This document shows, piece by piece, positions 26,559 to 37,600 of a stretch of 64,000 nucleotides of DNA. Every line of letters begins with the position of its first letter. The first letter of the stretch is position 1. Source of the stretch: Chitinophaga sp. Cy-1792 (GTDB taxonomy: Bacteria; Bacteroidota; Bacteroidia; Chitinophagales; Chitinophagaceae). A model generated the notes under the pieces. The model worked only from the letters and a program-made list of their open reading frames with translations. It was not told where the DNA came from and searched no databases. A program made the position numbers and the translations under genes. The stretch covers positions 2,232,001 through 2,296,000 of the forward strand of contig NZ_VWWO01000001.1 of assembly GCF_011752935.1 (NCBI RefSeq), given 5' to 3'.

Positions 26559-26593
26559 CATAATAATGCAGGCATCCTGCAGTTCATCTGAAT

Positions 26594-26634
26594 ATAAAAA
26601 AAGAGACTGACTCGTTGAGCCAGTCTCTTTTCGA
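26594..26634 (-). terminator. terminator of ahcY
   Basis: An agagactg/cagtctct stem around a roughly 12-nt loop is followed on the - strand by TTTTTTT. Confidence 0.85.
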
Positions 26635-26653
26635 AAAAGTATCTGAAAACAGA

Positions 26654-27982
26654 TTAGTATCTGTAGTAGTCAGGTTTGAATGGACCTTCCACAGGAATAC
26701 CGAGGTATTCAGACTGAACGGAAGACAGGGTATCCAGTTCTACGCCGATTTTTTTCAGGTGCAGTCTGGCTACTTTTTCATCCAGGTGTTTAGGCAGTAC
26801 GTAAACTTTGTTTTCGTATTTGTCGGTATTCAACCAGAGTTCCAGCTGAGCCAGGGTTTGGTTGGTGAAAGAGTTGGACATTACGAAAGAAGGGTGACCG
26901 GTAGCGCAGCCCAGGTTAACGAGGCGGCCTTCAGCCAGGAGGATGATGTCTTTACCATCGATAGTATATTTATCTACCTGTGGTTTGATTTCAACTTTAG
27001 TATTGCCGTAGTTATTATTTAACCATGCAACATCGATTTCGATATCGAAGTGACCGATGTTAGACACGATACATTTATCTTTCATCAGTTTGAAGTGTTC
27101 GCCGGTGATGATATCGCGGCAACCAGTGGTGGTAACGATGATGTCTGCTTCTTTCACTGCATCGTTCATTTTTTTCACTTCATAACCTTCCATTGCGGCC
27201 TGCAGTGCGCAGATCGGATCGATTTCAGTTACGATAACGCGGGCACCGGCGCCACGGAGAGACTCAGCGGAACCTTTACCAACATCACCGAAACCTGCAA
27301 CAACAGCAACTTTACCAGCGATCATTACGTCAGTAGCACGACGGATAGCGTCTACACAGGATTCGCGGCAACCGTATTTGTTATCGAATTTGGATTTGGT
27401 AACAGAGTCATTGATATTGATCGCAGGCATTGGTAAAGTACCGTTTTTCATGCGCTCGTAGAGGCGGTGAACACCGGTAGTAGTTTCTTCACTCAGACCT
27501 TTGATATGCTGGATCAGCTCAGGGTAACGGTCCAGCACCATGTTGGTGAGATCGCCACCGTCGTCCAGGATCATATTTAACGGACGGTCAGCAGCACCGA
27601 AGAACAGTGTTTGCTCGATACACCAGTCAAAATCCTGTTCGTTCAGGCCTTTCCATGCAAAAACAGGTACACCTGCAGCAGCAACAGCAGCAGCGGCGTG
27701 GTCCTGTGTAGAGAAGATATTGCAAGAGCTCCAGCGTACTTCAGCACCGAGGTGAACCAGTGTTTCGATCAGTACGGCAGTCTGGATAGTCATATGCAGA
27801 CAACCGGCGATGCGGGCACCTTTCAGTGGTTTAGAATCACCGTACTCTTCACGGAGAGACATCAGGCCTGGCATTTCAGCTTCTGCCAGTTCGATCTCTT
27901 TACGGCCCCAGTCAGCGAGGGACATATCTTTTACCTTATATGGCAGGCTAAAGTCGATGTTAGAATTAGAAATAGTAGACAT
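26654..27982 (-). CDS. ahcY: adenosylhomocysteinase (SAH hydrolase)
   Basis: A 442-residue cytoplasmic enzyme that splits S-adenosylhomocysteine to adenosine and homocysteine, relieving product inhibition of methyltransferases. The NAD-binding motif [20 protein letters not shown] is near residues 220-239. The substrate-binding [15 protein letters not shown] is near residue 83 and the conserved [17 protein letters not shown] near residue 355. The C-terminal K-x-x-x-YRY end (PFKPDYYRY) that closes the NAD pocket is intact. It is a single-gene unit with its own terminator. A -7-like TAGATTTG is at 27997-28004 on the - strand. Confidence 0.97.
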   Translation of the reverse strand: MSTISNSNIDFSLPYKVKDMSLADWGRKEIELAEAEMPGLMSLREEYGDSKPLKGARIAGCLHMTIQTAVLIETLVHLGAEVRWSSCNIFSTQDHAAAAVAAAGVPVFAWKGLNEQDFDWCIEQTLFFGAADRPLNMILDDGGDLTNMVLDRYPELIQHIKGLSEETTTGVHRLYERMKNGTLPMPAININDSVTKSKFDNKYGCRESCVDAIRRATDVMIAGKVAVVAGFGDVGKGSAESLRGAGARVIVTEIDPICALQAAMEGYEVKKMNDAVKEADIIVTTTGCRDIITGEHFKLMKDKCIVSNIGHFDIEIDVAWLNNNYGNTKVEIKPQVDKYTIDGKDIILLAEGRLVNLGCATGHPSFVMSNSFTNQTLAQLELWLNTDKYENKVYVLPKHLDEKVARLHLKKIGVELDTLSSVQSEYLGIPVEGPFKPDYYRY

Positions 27983-27996
27983 TCTTACTTTTTTTG

Positions 27997-28004
27997 CAAA
28001 TCTA
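27997..28004 (-). promoter_or_regulatory. candidate -7 box for ahcY
   Basis: The - strand reads TAGATTTG (TAnnTTTG), 14 nt before the ATG. No -33 TTG is found at the usual spacing. No SAH riboswitch is recognisable in the short leader. Confidence 0.35.
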
Positions 28005-28221
28005 TGGTTATTTTTTCTTTTTACATAGTCCTCGACTAAGGACTTTTTCTATTTCTTCGTTAAAGTTTGGGATACCAGTACTATTTGATTTATATGGATG
28101 TGTTTGCTTAACTGAAATTGCCCCATCGGATAATAATTCTACCTGATAGATTTATTTACATCCCCAAACTCACCCTGAATGGGTATTTACCACGTTATAA
28201 ATCTTTCTAATGAATATTTAA

Positions 28222-28253
28222 TTTGAATAAATATAAATTATCTTATAAATTTG
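28222..28253 (+). promoter_or_regulatory. consensus Bacteroidota promoter of the adhesin operon
   Basis: TTTG at 28222-28225, a 20-nt spacer, TAAATTTG at 28246-28253. Both boxes and the spacing fit the consensus. Transcription would begin near 28260, leaving a leader of about 345 nt before the adhesin start. Confidence 0.65.
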
Positions 28254-28259
28254 TAAATT

Positions 28260-28604
28260 AAAATATATGATTTTATAGTTAGTTGTTTAGTTATAGAAGA
28301 CAGATAGATTCAGATGTAATTAATTATATAAATCACCCCGATGCAGCAATAGTGCGCGGAGCTATGTTATCTCCACGTTGAGATTATCAGAATCAAAAGA
28401 TTAAGAGGAAAAAAATTAAGGTGGTTGGTTTTTCAGCATTTGTCGGGCAAATGTATACCACCTGGAGCCATTACCGGAATTCGCATATAGGGTTTTACAA
28501 AGGACTGTTTTATCATTTTTGACTAAAAATCTATATGTATAAATAGAAATTTACACGCTTATATGTTAGTCCTGTCCTATCCTACGAAAGATATCAAGAC
28601 TGCT
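28260..28604 (+). other. long 5' leader of the adhesin mRNA
   Basis: There is no gene in this stretch; the strand downstream of the promoter is AT-rich. One compact structure stands out: GGTGGT at 28420-28425 pairs with ACCACC at 28457-28462, and inside it CATTTG (28437-28442) pairs with CAAATG (28448-28453). A regulatory role is speculative. The 28005-28221 part upstream of the promoter also holds no gene. Confidence 0.4.
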
Positions 28605-31600
28605 ATGCCTCAAAGATTCCTTATGGGAATCAAGGGCTTGTTGATGTTGACTGTATTATTTTTAGCAGCACTTACCACTACTGCACAGCAGGTAGTGATC
28701 AATCCCACTGGCGGCAATACAGCCACAGATGGCCTCAGAATAGTCGTTTCGCCTACACCTGCCGACACAGGAACTAATTATGATTTCAGGGTTTATAGAA
28801 ATGGTCGGACAGAAACGAAGAATGATTTTTCCTATTTTTCATCAACATTTAAGAACCCGGTAGGAATTCAGCCCCTCATAGTCTTTTATGCAACCGGGGC
28901 ACCCAATGGGCAGCCATTTACTGATTACATGACACCGGTTCTGGATAAGATCCTGCCTGTTATAGGGGATGGTTCCCAAGCTACCCCATACCAGGTATGG
29001 GTTTATAGTCATATTGATTATGTACGTCCTTCGAACAGTCAGACATATCACTTTATCCTCAGGACTGTATTCTCCTATGTAAAAGGGAAAAAATACGTTG
29101 ATTTAAAATACACGTTGTACTGTAAAGACGGTAATTCTATTATTCCTTATTTATTCCTTGGAGAGGCTGCCACAGTGCAGGCTTCCGGCCCGAGTGATGC
29201 TGCTAGCAGCTTAAATTTACTTGGCTATGCAGATGTAATTGGATCGCCTACCACAGCCAGGGTTGTGGGGATGTCCAGGGTATCAGGTACGCCTGCCAGT
29301 AAGGTTTACAGGATAGCAGATACAATATTCAGCTCCTACAATCTGAGGAACGCGGGGGAAAGGCTGGCTCCGGGTGTAAAGTCTCCTGAACTGTATGGTA
29401 ATATCGAAGGCCAATACGCTCCGGAAAATACACAGCCAAGAGGGATGGCGGTGTGTATACCATTTCGTACAACCAATAATGCCATCTCTCCTAATAAGGG
29501 GCCTTATTCAGTAGGTGCCAATATCCGTATAGGTTATGACGATACAAACGATCCGACACAGACAAGTGCAGTAACCGAGCCGATGCCAACGGATAATGGT
29601 ATGGCAGGCAATACCCAGGTCACCGTTGCGTTTAAGGCTGCAGCACAAAGCGGGTTGGAAGGCAATATTGTGGATTCTGCAAGGGCATTGCAACTTACTG
29701 TAAGCGGAGGTGTGCTGTATTATCCGGCATTCATGCCATTCAGGATCAATGCTGCTGGTTCAACAGAAGCACATCCGGCAGTAGCAAATGTAGATTATGA
29801 TTATAATCAGGTGGGGATATGGATTCCTGCAGGCGATTACAGGACAAAAGCAGCAAATATTACCTTCCCGGGAATAATGATTAAAGGTAATACCAAACTG
29901 GAATATGACCGCACCCTCAACCTGGAACTCCTGCCTTCGCCGGATAACCTGGTTACGTTAGGAACACAAACTACGACACAATACACGATCATCGATGATG
30001 AACCAAGCGATATCTCTGTAGACGCTGCTACCGCCACCGTTGATGAGGGTACCACACATACCATTCATATCAAACTCCCGGATGGTGTATTAGCTTCAGA
30101 ACCGATCACCATATCTGCAGCCGTATTCGCAGACCCTGCCAATAAAGCATTAGAGGGAGATAACCTGGATTTCAAAAAGATCCCTGACGCTGTTATTCCT
30201 ATTAATGGTAATGGTGCAGACCTTTCCATGGTGATTAATAATGATCTGGTCCTGGAGAATGACGAACCAGTAAATATTCAGTTTACTGCGATCGTAATGG
30301 GTAAAACCAAAACGGTTAACCAGGTTGTAACGATAAAAGATAAAACCAGGGACAACCCCGCAAATCTGAATATATCTGTTACGCCTGATCCGGCAGCCAT
30401 CCTGGCAGAAGGTTATGAAGGAGACATGACGGTTTCGTTACCTCCGGGTGTAACCACAGATAATGATATTGCCGTTAACCTGACAACAGGAGGTACAGCT
30501 ACTAACCCTGATGACTATACGCTGACAACATCGGTTACGATCAGTAAAACCAGTACCGGTAGCACTACAACCCATTTGCATTTGCTGCCGGACAACCTGC
30601 TGGAAGGTGATGAAACCATTGTCCTTGGTGGTGGCGGAACAGATGGAATTACTACCACATTTAAAGTTGTACCGAATACACTTACTATAAAAGATGCCAG
30701 CTACCCACTGACCACAAATGTTATTCTGCATTGTGATTCTACCAGTATAACAGAAGGTGGAACAGTTGGTGCAGGTTTCTGGTTAGAGTTACCTAATGGC
30801 CTGGTTGCGGGTAAAGACTGGGTTTTTAACCTCAGCGGATCTATCGGTACACCGGAAGATCCTACCAGGTATACGCTTCCCGCACAGGTGAAAATTCCGG
30901 CAGGTGCTTCCGTGTCTCCGAAGATTTTTATACTGGCGCCGTCCAACACTGTATTGAATGACAATGTTACCCTAACGGTAACGGCTTCCTGCACAGATAA
31001 TAATATACCATCAGCAGGAAATGTGAAAATTAATATACTGGATAATACCAGGGGAACATCTGCCAACAGTAATAAAATAACTGTTACACCAGTACAGACC
31101 ATGCTGGCAGAAGGCAGCAAAACAGGTTTTGTTATTTCCCTGCCATCAGGTATTACCTCTGCAACGCCTATTACTGTAACACTGAATAAAAATGCAGCTG
31201 CAAGCACAGCAACATTAACCAGTTCAGACTATACCTTACAGAATAATGTATTCACCATCGATGCAAAATCTTCCAGTATTACAACTGCGGATGTATTGAC
31301 AGCAGCAACTGACCAGATACTGGAAGGAAGTGAAGTGCTGGCACTTGATGTAGATCCGGGAACAGGTTTTACTGCCGCTGCTACCTCCGTGACCATTACG
31401 GATGAAACACGCAAGATAGCCAGCAACCTGAAGCTGCAATTCGTAACACCTGATCCGGCATTGCTGATCGAAGGCTATAAAGGAACGGTTACCCTGGCAC
31501 TGCCTACCGGTGTCACTACCGAAATACCGTTGTCCGCAACGGTTTCCTTTGCAGGTACCGCCACTAACCCGGACGATTACACGTTAACACCAACCACCTT

Positions 31601-34600
31601 TACATTTACAGGTAATTCAAAAGACCTGACCCTCGATTTAATAGCCGACGGTCTGATGGAAGGCCCTGAAACCATCATTCTCAGCGCTGCAGTGAATGAT
31701 ACTACTTCTTCTGCCTTTACTGTCACGGGTACTACCATGACAATAATCGATAAAGATTATCCGCCGGCGCATGACCTGATCCTTCACCTGGACAATACCA
31801 GTATAAAAGAAGGTAACACTACCGGTGTTGGATTCTGGGTAGAGTTACCGGATAATATCACTACACAGAATGCCCTTACCTTCTCCCTGAGTGGGTCTGT
31901 AGGTACGCCGGATGATGCGACCAGGTATAATCTGCCAGCTACGGTGACTATTCCTGCAATGGGTAAACAGTCTCCGAAAGTATATATTAAAGCACCGTTC
32001 AACTTCGTACTGAATGACGATGTAACACTGACCATCAAGGCAGTATGCACCACGGATGCCAACATCCCGACCGGAACTACCGCACAGTTGCAGATCCTGG
32101 ATGATACCAGGACCACGACGCCTGGAAGTAATAAAGTAACGGTTACACCAGTTACTGCTACCGTGGCAGAAGGAGCTGGAACCGCGTTTACTATCAGCCT
32201 GCCAGAGAACATTACCTCTGCCACGCCGATCACTGTGACGCTGACCAGAGACGCAAGCTCAACATTGTCTACCACCAATGATTATATCTTACATCAATCT
32301 GTATTCACCATCCCCGCAAAGACCAACAGCATTTCTACTGCTGCCAACACTTTCGAGGCACTTACAGATATGATCCTGGAAACGACAGAAACACTGGTGT
32401 CTAACGTAGATGCGGGTACGAATATGACTGCTGATCCGGTAACCGTTAGTGTAACCGATGAAACCAGGAAGAACACCGCCTATACGAAACTGGACTTTAC
32501 CACCGATGCTGCCAATCTGCTGATTGAAGGCTACAGCGGAAAGGTGACGGTAAGTCTGCCGGCGGGTGTAACTACTGAAGTTCCTATTACTGTTACTTTA
32601 AAAGATAATACCGGCACAGCTACTATCACTGATGACTACACGCTGTTGCCATCTTCTCTTAAATTCACGGGAAGTTCAGCTCAGTTCAGTCTGACCCTTG
32701 TGGCAGACCATCTGATGGAAGGTCCTGAAACCCTTGTGCTGGATGCTACCGCCGTTGATGACCTGACACAGGCCTTTACCGTAACACCTAATACCATTAC
32801 TATTATAGATGCAGATTATCCACCGGCACATGACCTGGTGCTGCATCTGGACAATGCCAGTGTAAAAGAAGGCAATACTACCGGTGTTGGCTTCTGGGTA
32901 GAATTACCGGATAACATCGTAACGCAGCGCGCCCTTACCTTCTCCCTGAGTGGGTCTGTAGGTACGCCGGATGATGCAACCAGGTATAATCTGCCGGCAA
33001 CAGTGACTATCCCTGCAATGGGTACACAGTCTCCGAAAGTATACATTAAAGCACCGTCCAACTTCGTACTGAATGACGATGTAACACTGACTATCAAGGC
33101 GGTATGTACCACGGATGCCAACATCCCAACCGGAACTACTGCACAGTTGCAGATCTTGGATGATACCAGGACCACCACGCCTGGAAGCAATAAAGTAACG
33201 GTTACACCAGTTACTGCTACTGTGGCTGAAGGAGCTGGAACCGCGTTTACTATCAGTCTGCCAGAGAACATTACCTCTGCCACGCCGATCACTGTGACGC
33301 TGACCAGAGACGCAAGCTCAACATTGTCTACCACCAATGATTATATCTTACATCAATCTGTATTCACTATCCCGGCAAAGACCAACAGCATTTCTACTGC
33401 TGCCAAGACTTTCGAGGCACTTACAGATATGATCCTGGAAACGACAGAAACACTGGTGTCTAACGTAGATGCGGGTACGAATATGACTGCTGATCCGGTA
33501 ACCGTTAGTGTAACCGATGAAACCAGGAAGAACACCGCCTATACGAAACTGGACTTTACCACCGATGCTGCCAATCTGCTGATTGAAGGCTACAGCGGAA
33601 AGGTGACGGTAAGTCTGCCGGCGGGTGTAACTACTGAAGTTCCTATTACTGTTACTTTAAAAGATAATACCGGCACAGCTACTATCACTGATGACTACAC
33701 GCTGTTGCCATCTTCTCTTAAATTCACAGGAAGTTCAGCTCAGTTCAGTCTGACCCTTGTGGCAGACCATCTGATGGAAGGTCCTGAAACCCTTGTGCTG
33801 GATGCCACCGCCGTTGATGACCTGACACAGGCCTTTACCGTAACACCTAATACCATTACTATTATAGATGCAGATTATCCACCGGCACATGACCTGGTGT
33901 TGCATCTGGACAATGCCAGTGTAAAAGAAGGCAATACTACCGGTGTTGGCTTCTGGGTAGAATTACCGGATAACATCGTAACGCAGCGCGCCCTGACCTT
34001 CTCCCTGAGTGGGTCTGTAGGTACGCCGGATGATGCAACCAGGTATAATCTGCCGGCAACGGTGACTATCCCTGCAATGGGTACACAGTCTCCGAAAGTA
34101 TACATTAAAGCACCGGCCAACCTCATACTGAATGACGATGTAACACTGACTATCAAGGCGGTATGTACCACGGATGCCAACATCCCAACCGGAACTACCG
34201 CACAGCTACAGATCCTGGATGATACCAGAACCACCACGCCAGGAAGCAATAAAGTAACGGTTACACCAGTTACTGCTACTGTGGCTGAAGGAGCTGGAAC
34301 CGCGTTTACTATCAGTCTGCCAGAGAACATTACCTCTGCCACGCCGATCACTGTGACGCTGACCAGAGACGCAAGCTCAACATTGTCTACCACCAATGAT
34401 TATATCTTACATCAATCTGTATTCACCATCCCCGCAAAGACCAACAGCATATCTACTGCTGCCAAGACTTTCGAGGCACTTACAGATATGATCCTGGAAA
34501 CGACAGAAACACTGGTATCTAACGTAGATGCAGGTACGAATATGACTGCTGATCCGGTAACCGTTAGTGTAACCGATGAAACCAGGAAGAACACCGCCTA

Positions 34601-37600
34601 TACTAAACTGGACTTTACCACCGATGCTGCCAATCTGCTGATTGAAGGCTACAGCGGAAAGGTGACGGTGAGTCTGCCGGCGGGTGTAACTACTGAAGTT
34701 CCTATTACCGTTACCTTAAAAGGTAATACCGGTACTGCCACCATTGATGATGACTATACCCTTAAACCGGCTACTGTAACCATCACCGATCATTCCAGCC
34801 AGTTTGACCTGGTATTGATTAAAGACGGTATCATCGAAGGTCCGGAAACAGTAGTACTGGATGCCACCGCTACAGACGCCCTGGCGCAGGCATTCACCGT
34901 AACGACTAATACATTTACCATTATTGACGGTGATTATCCGCCAACCAACAAGGTTATTCTGCATCTTGATAAAACATCCATCAAAGAAGGAGAAACACCG
35001 GGTGCAGCATTTTATGTAGAGCTGCCTGATGGACTGAAAACAGCAGCGGCGCTCACCTTTAATGTAAGCCTCGCCACCAGTGATCCTTTACAGGCTGGCA
35101 GAGTGAGCACCACGGCTACGGTAACCATCCCGGCAAACGGAAAAGTATCCAACACCATATATATTACTGCAGGCACCAACCTGGTATTGAATGATGACAT
35201 CACCGCAACAGTAGGTGTTACCTGTACGGACCCTAACATTACTACAGGAGCTCCACTGGCATTCACTATAGTGGATAATACCCGGGTAACCTCTCCGGGT
35301 AGTAATGTAATCACCATAGCACCTGCTACACCGGCCATCGATGAAGGAACCGCTACTAAGTTCATGATTTCGCTGCCGGCCAATGTTACATCTGCAACAC
35401 CTATCAGTATTACGCTCACCGCTAAACCATCTGCGGCAGCAACAACAGATTATGATCTCCTTAAAACATCTATTATACTTCCGGCAAAAACAAACGCCTA
35501 TACCACGCTGGAAGATATCGTAGGTGCTACGGTGGATAATATCATTGAAAATGATGAAACACTGACTATTGGCGGAGATGCTGGTAATACCTATACTATT
35601 GCCGATGCAACGCTTACCATTAATGATCAGACCAGAAGAAAAGCGGCTAACAGAGTACTTTCTGTAGTACCTGCTGCCAGACTGCAAATAAATGAAGGTG
35701 CTTCGCAGATCTACGTATATGCGTTACCGACAGGAATAACAACTGAAATTCCGATCACTGTTAATATCGCGGCTTCCGGCACTGCTACCAAAGGCGCTAC
35801 CGGTGATTATACCGTACCGGACAATGTGGTCATGACCACTGGAAGCATTGTATCCCTTACCGTTACCACGCTGACAGACAACATCGTAGAAGGGACTGAA
35901 ACGATCAAACTTACCGGTACCACCACTGATGTTACCGGGCTTAGCTATACCACGCCGGACATTGATGCAGATATCATCGACCAGCAATATCCTGTAACAC
36001 TGGAAATTACAGCGTCGCCTGATAATATATTGGAAGGATTCTCCTCCCAGCTGTCGGTAAAACTGCCTAACAACTGGGTGGCTGGTTACGATATTCCGGT
36101 GAATATCGTTAAGGCAGCCACTTCCACGCTGGATGATACCTGCCATACTACATTGCCGGCTCAGTTGATTATCCGTAAAGATGCCAATGCCACAACTCCG
36201 TTTACCGTGCAGGCATTCAGTAATGATATGTTGGGAGATGGTGGTACGATCGTAGTACAGGGAACACCTGCAGATGCGGCGCTTACTGCTACTTCAGCTA
36301 CTATTACGGTGCAGGATAGCACCATTAAACGTCCGGGTTCCAATATTATTAACATCTCCAGCAATGTAAACACGCTGACAGAAGGCCAGTCCGCCGATAT
36401 CACCGTCACGCTGGAAGGTAATATGAAGTCGAGATCACCGATTGTAATTACCCTGGGCAGAGGTGCCGCCTCTACCGCCAGCGGATCAGATATGACCTTT
36501 GCAACGCCAACAGTTACACTGCCGGCAGGTGTAAATACAAAAACATTTACCAGTCAGTTGACAGCGGTTAATGATAATATCCTGGAAGCGGATGAATCCT
36601 TTATACTCACCGGTACTTCCGGCGAGTACAGTATCAACGATGTATCGCTGACTATCAAGGATGCCACCCGTACCATTCCGGCCAACCTGGTATTGACCGT
36701 AACGCCTGATAAGACTTCCCCTGTTAAGGAAGGAGACCTGGTAGCGATGCACGTTGCTTTACCGGCAGGCATTACCACGGAAGTACCTATTCAGGTTAAT
36801 CTGACAACAACAGGTACTGCCACTAAAGGTGACGACTATACGCTACCATCATCTTTCATATATAATAAAGACACAACATTAGCACTGTCAATTATTGCAG
36901 ATGATCTGGTAGAAGGAACAGAAACCCTGAATATTGCCTACGCAGCAACGGATGGTATTTCCAGCTTCACCATGGCAGGCACCAATTTCGATATTACCGA
37001 TCTGCAATACCCTGCCCATATAATCCTGGAATCAACTCCAGACACAATAGAAGAAGGTAAATCCATCGGATCACTGTTGTCCGCGAAGTTTGAGAACAAC
37101 TGGAGAGCTGGTAAGGATTACGTGGTAAACCTGAGCAGAGATAATGCCAGCACCGCAGATGTTACCGACTACAATGCGTTACCTGCAAGTATTACGATTC
37201 CGGCACTTGCCAATAAAGGAACTGCTGGAGCACAAGTATTGGCACTGGCAGATCTGATTCTGGAAGATGATGAAGTACTGATCGTGAACGGAAATACAGG
37301 CGACACCAACCTTCCTGTTGACGCTACCAAAGTAACCATCCTGGATAGAACACATGATGATCCTGCGAATGGAAGAATTATACTGACACCGGTAACACCA
37401 GGTCATTCAGTAATAGAAGGTGATAGTTACCAGGTGAAGGTTTCCCTTGCGCCGGGTGTGACTTCCAGCAAAGATATCCTCGTTTACCTGGCTGCTTCAC
37501 CGAATTCTGTGGCAGACAGCACAGATGTAAACGGTCTGCCAACAACCATCACTATCCCGGCAGGGGCTACGGATTACTCCTTTGCCTTCTCTGCCCTGAG

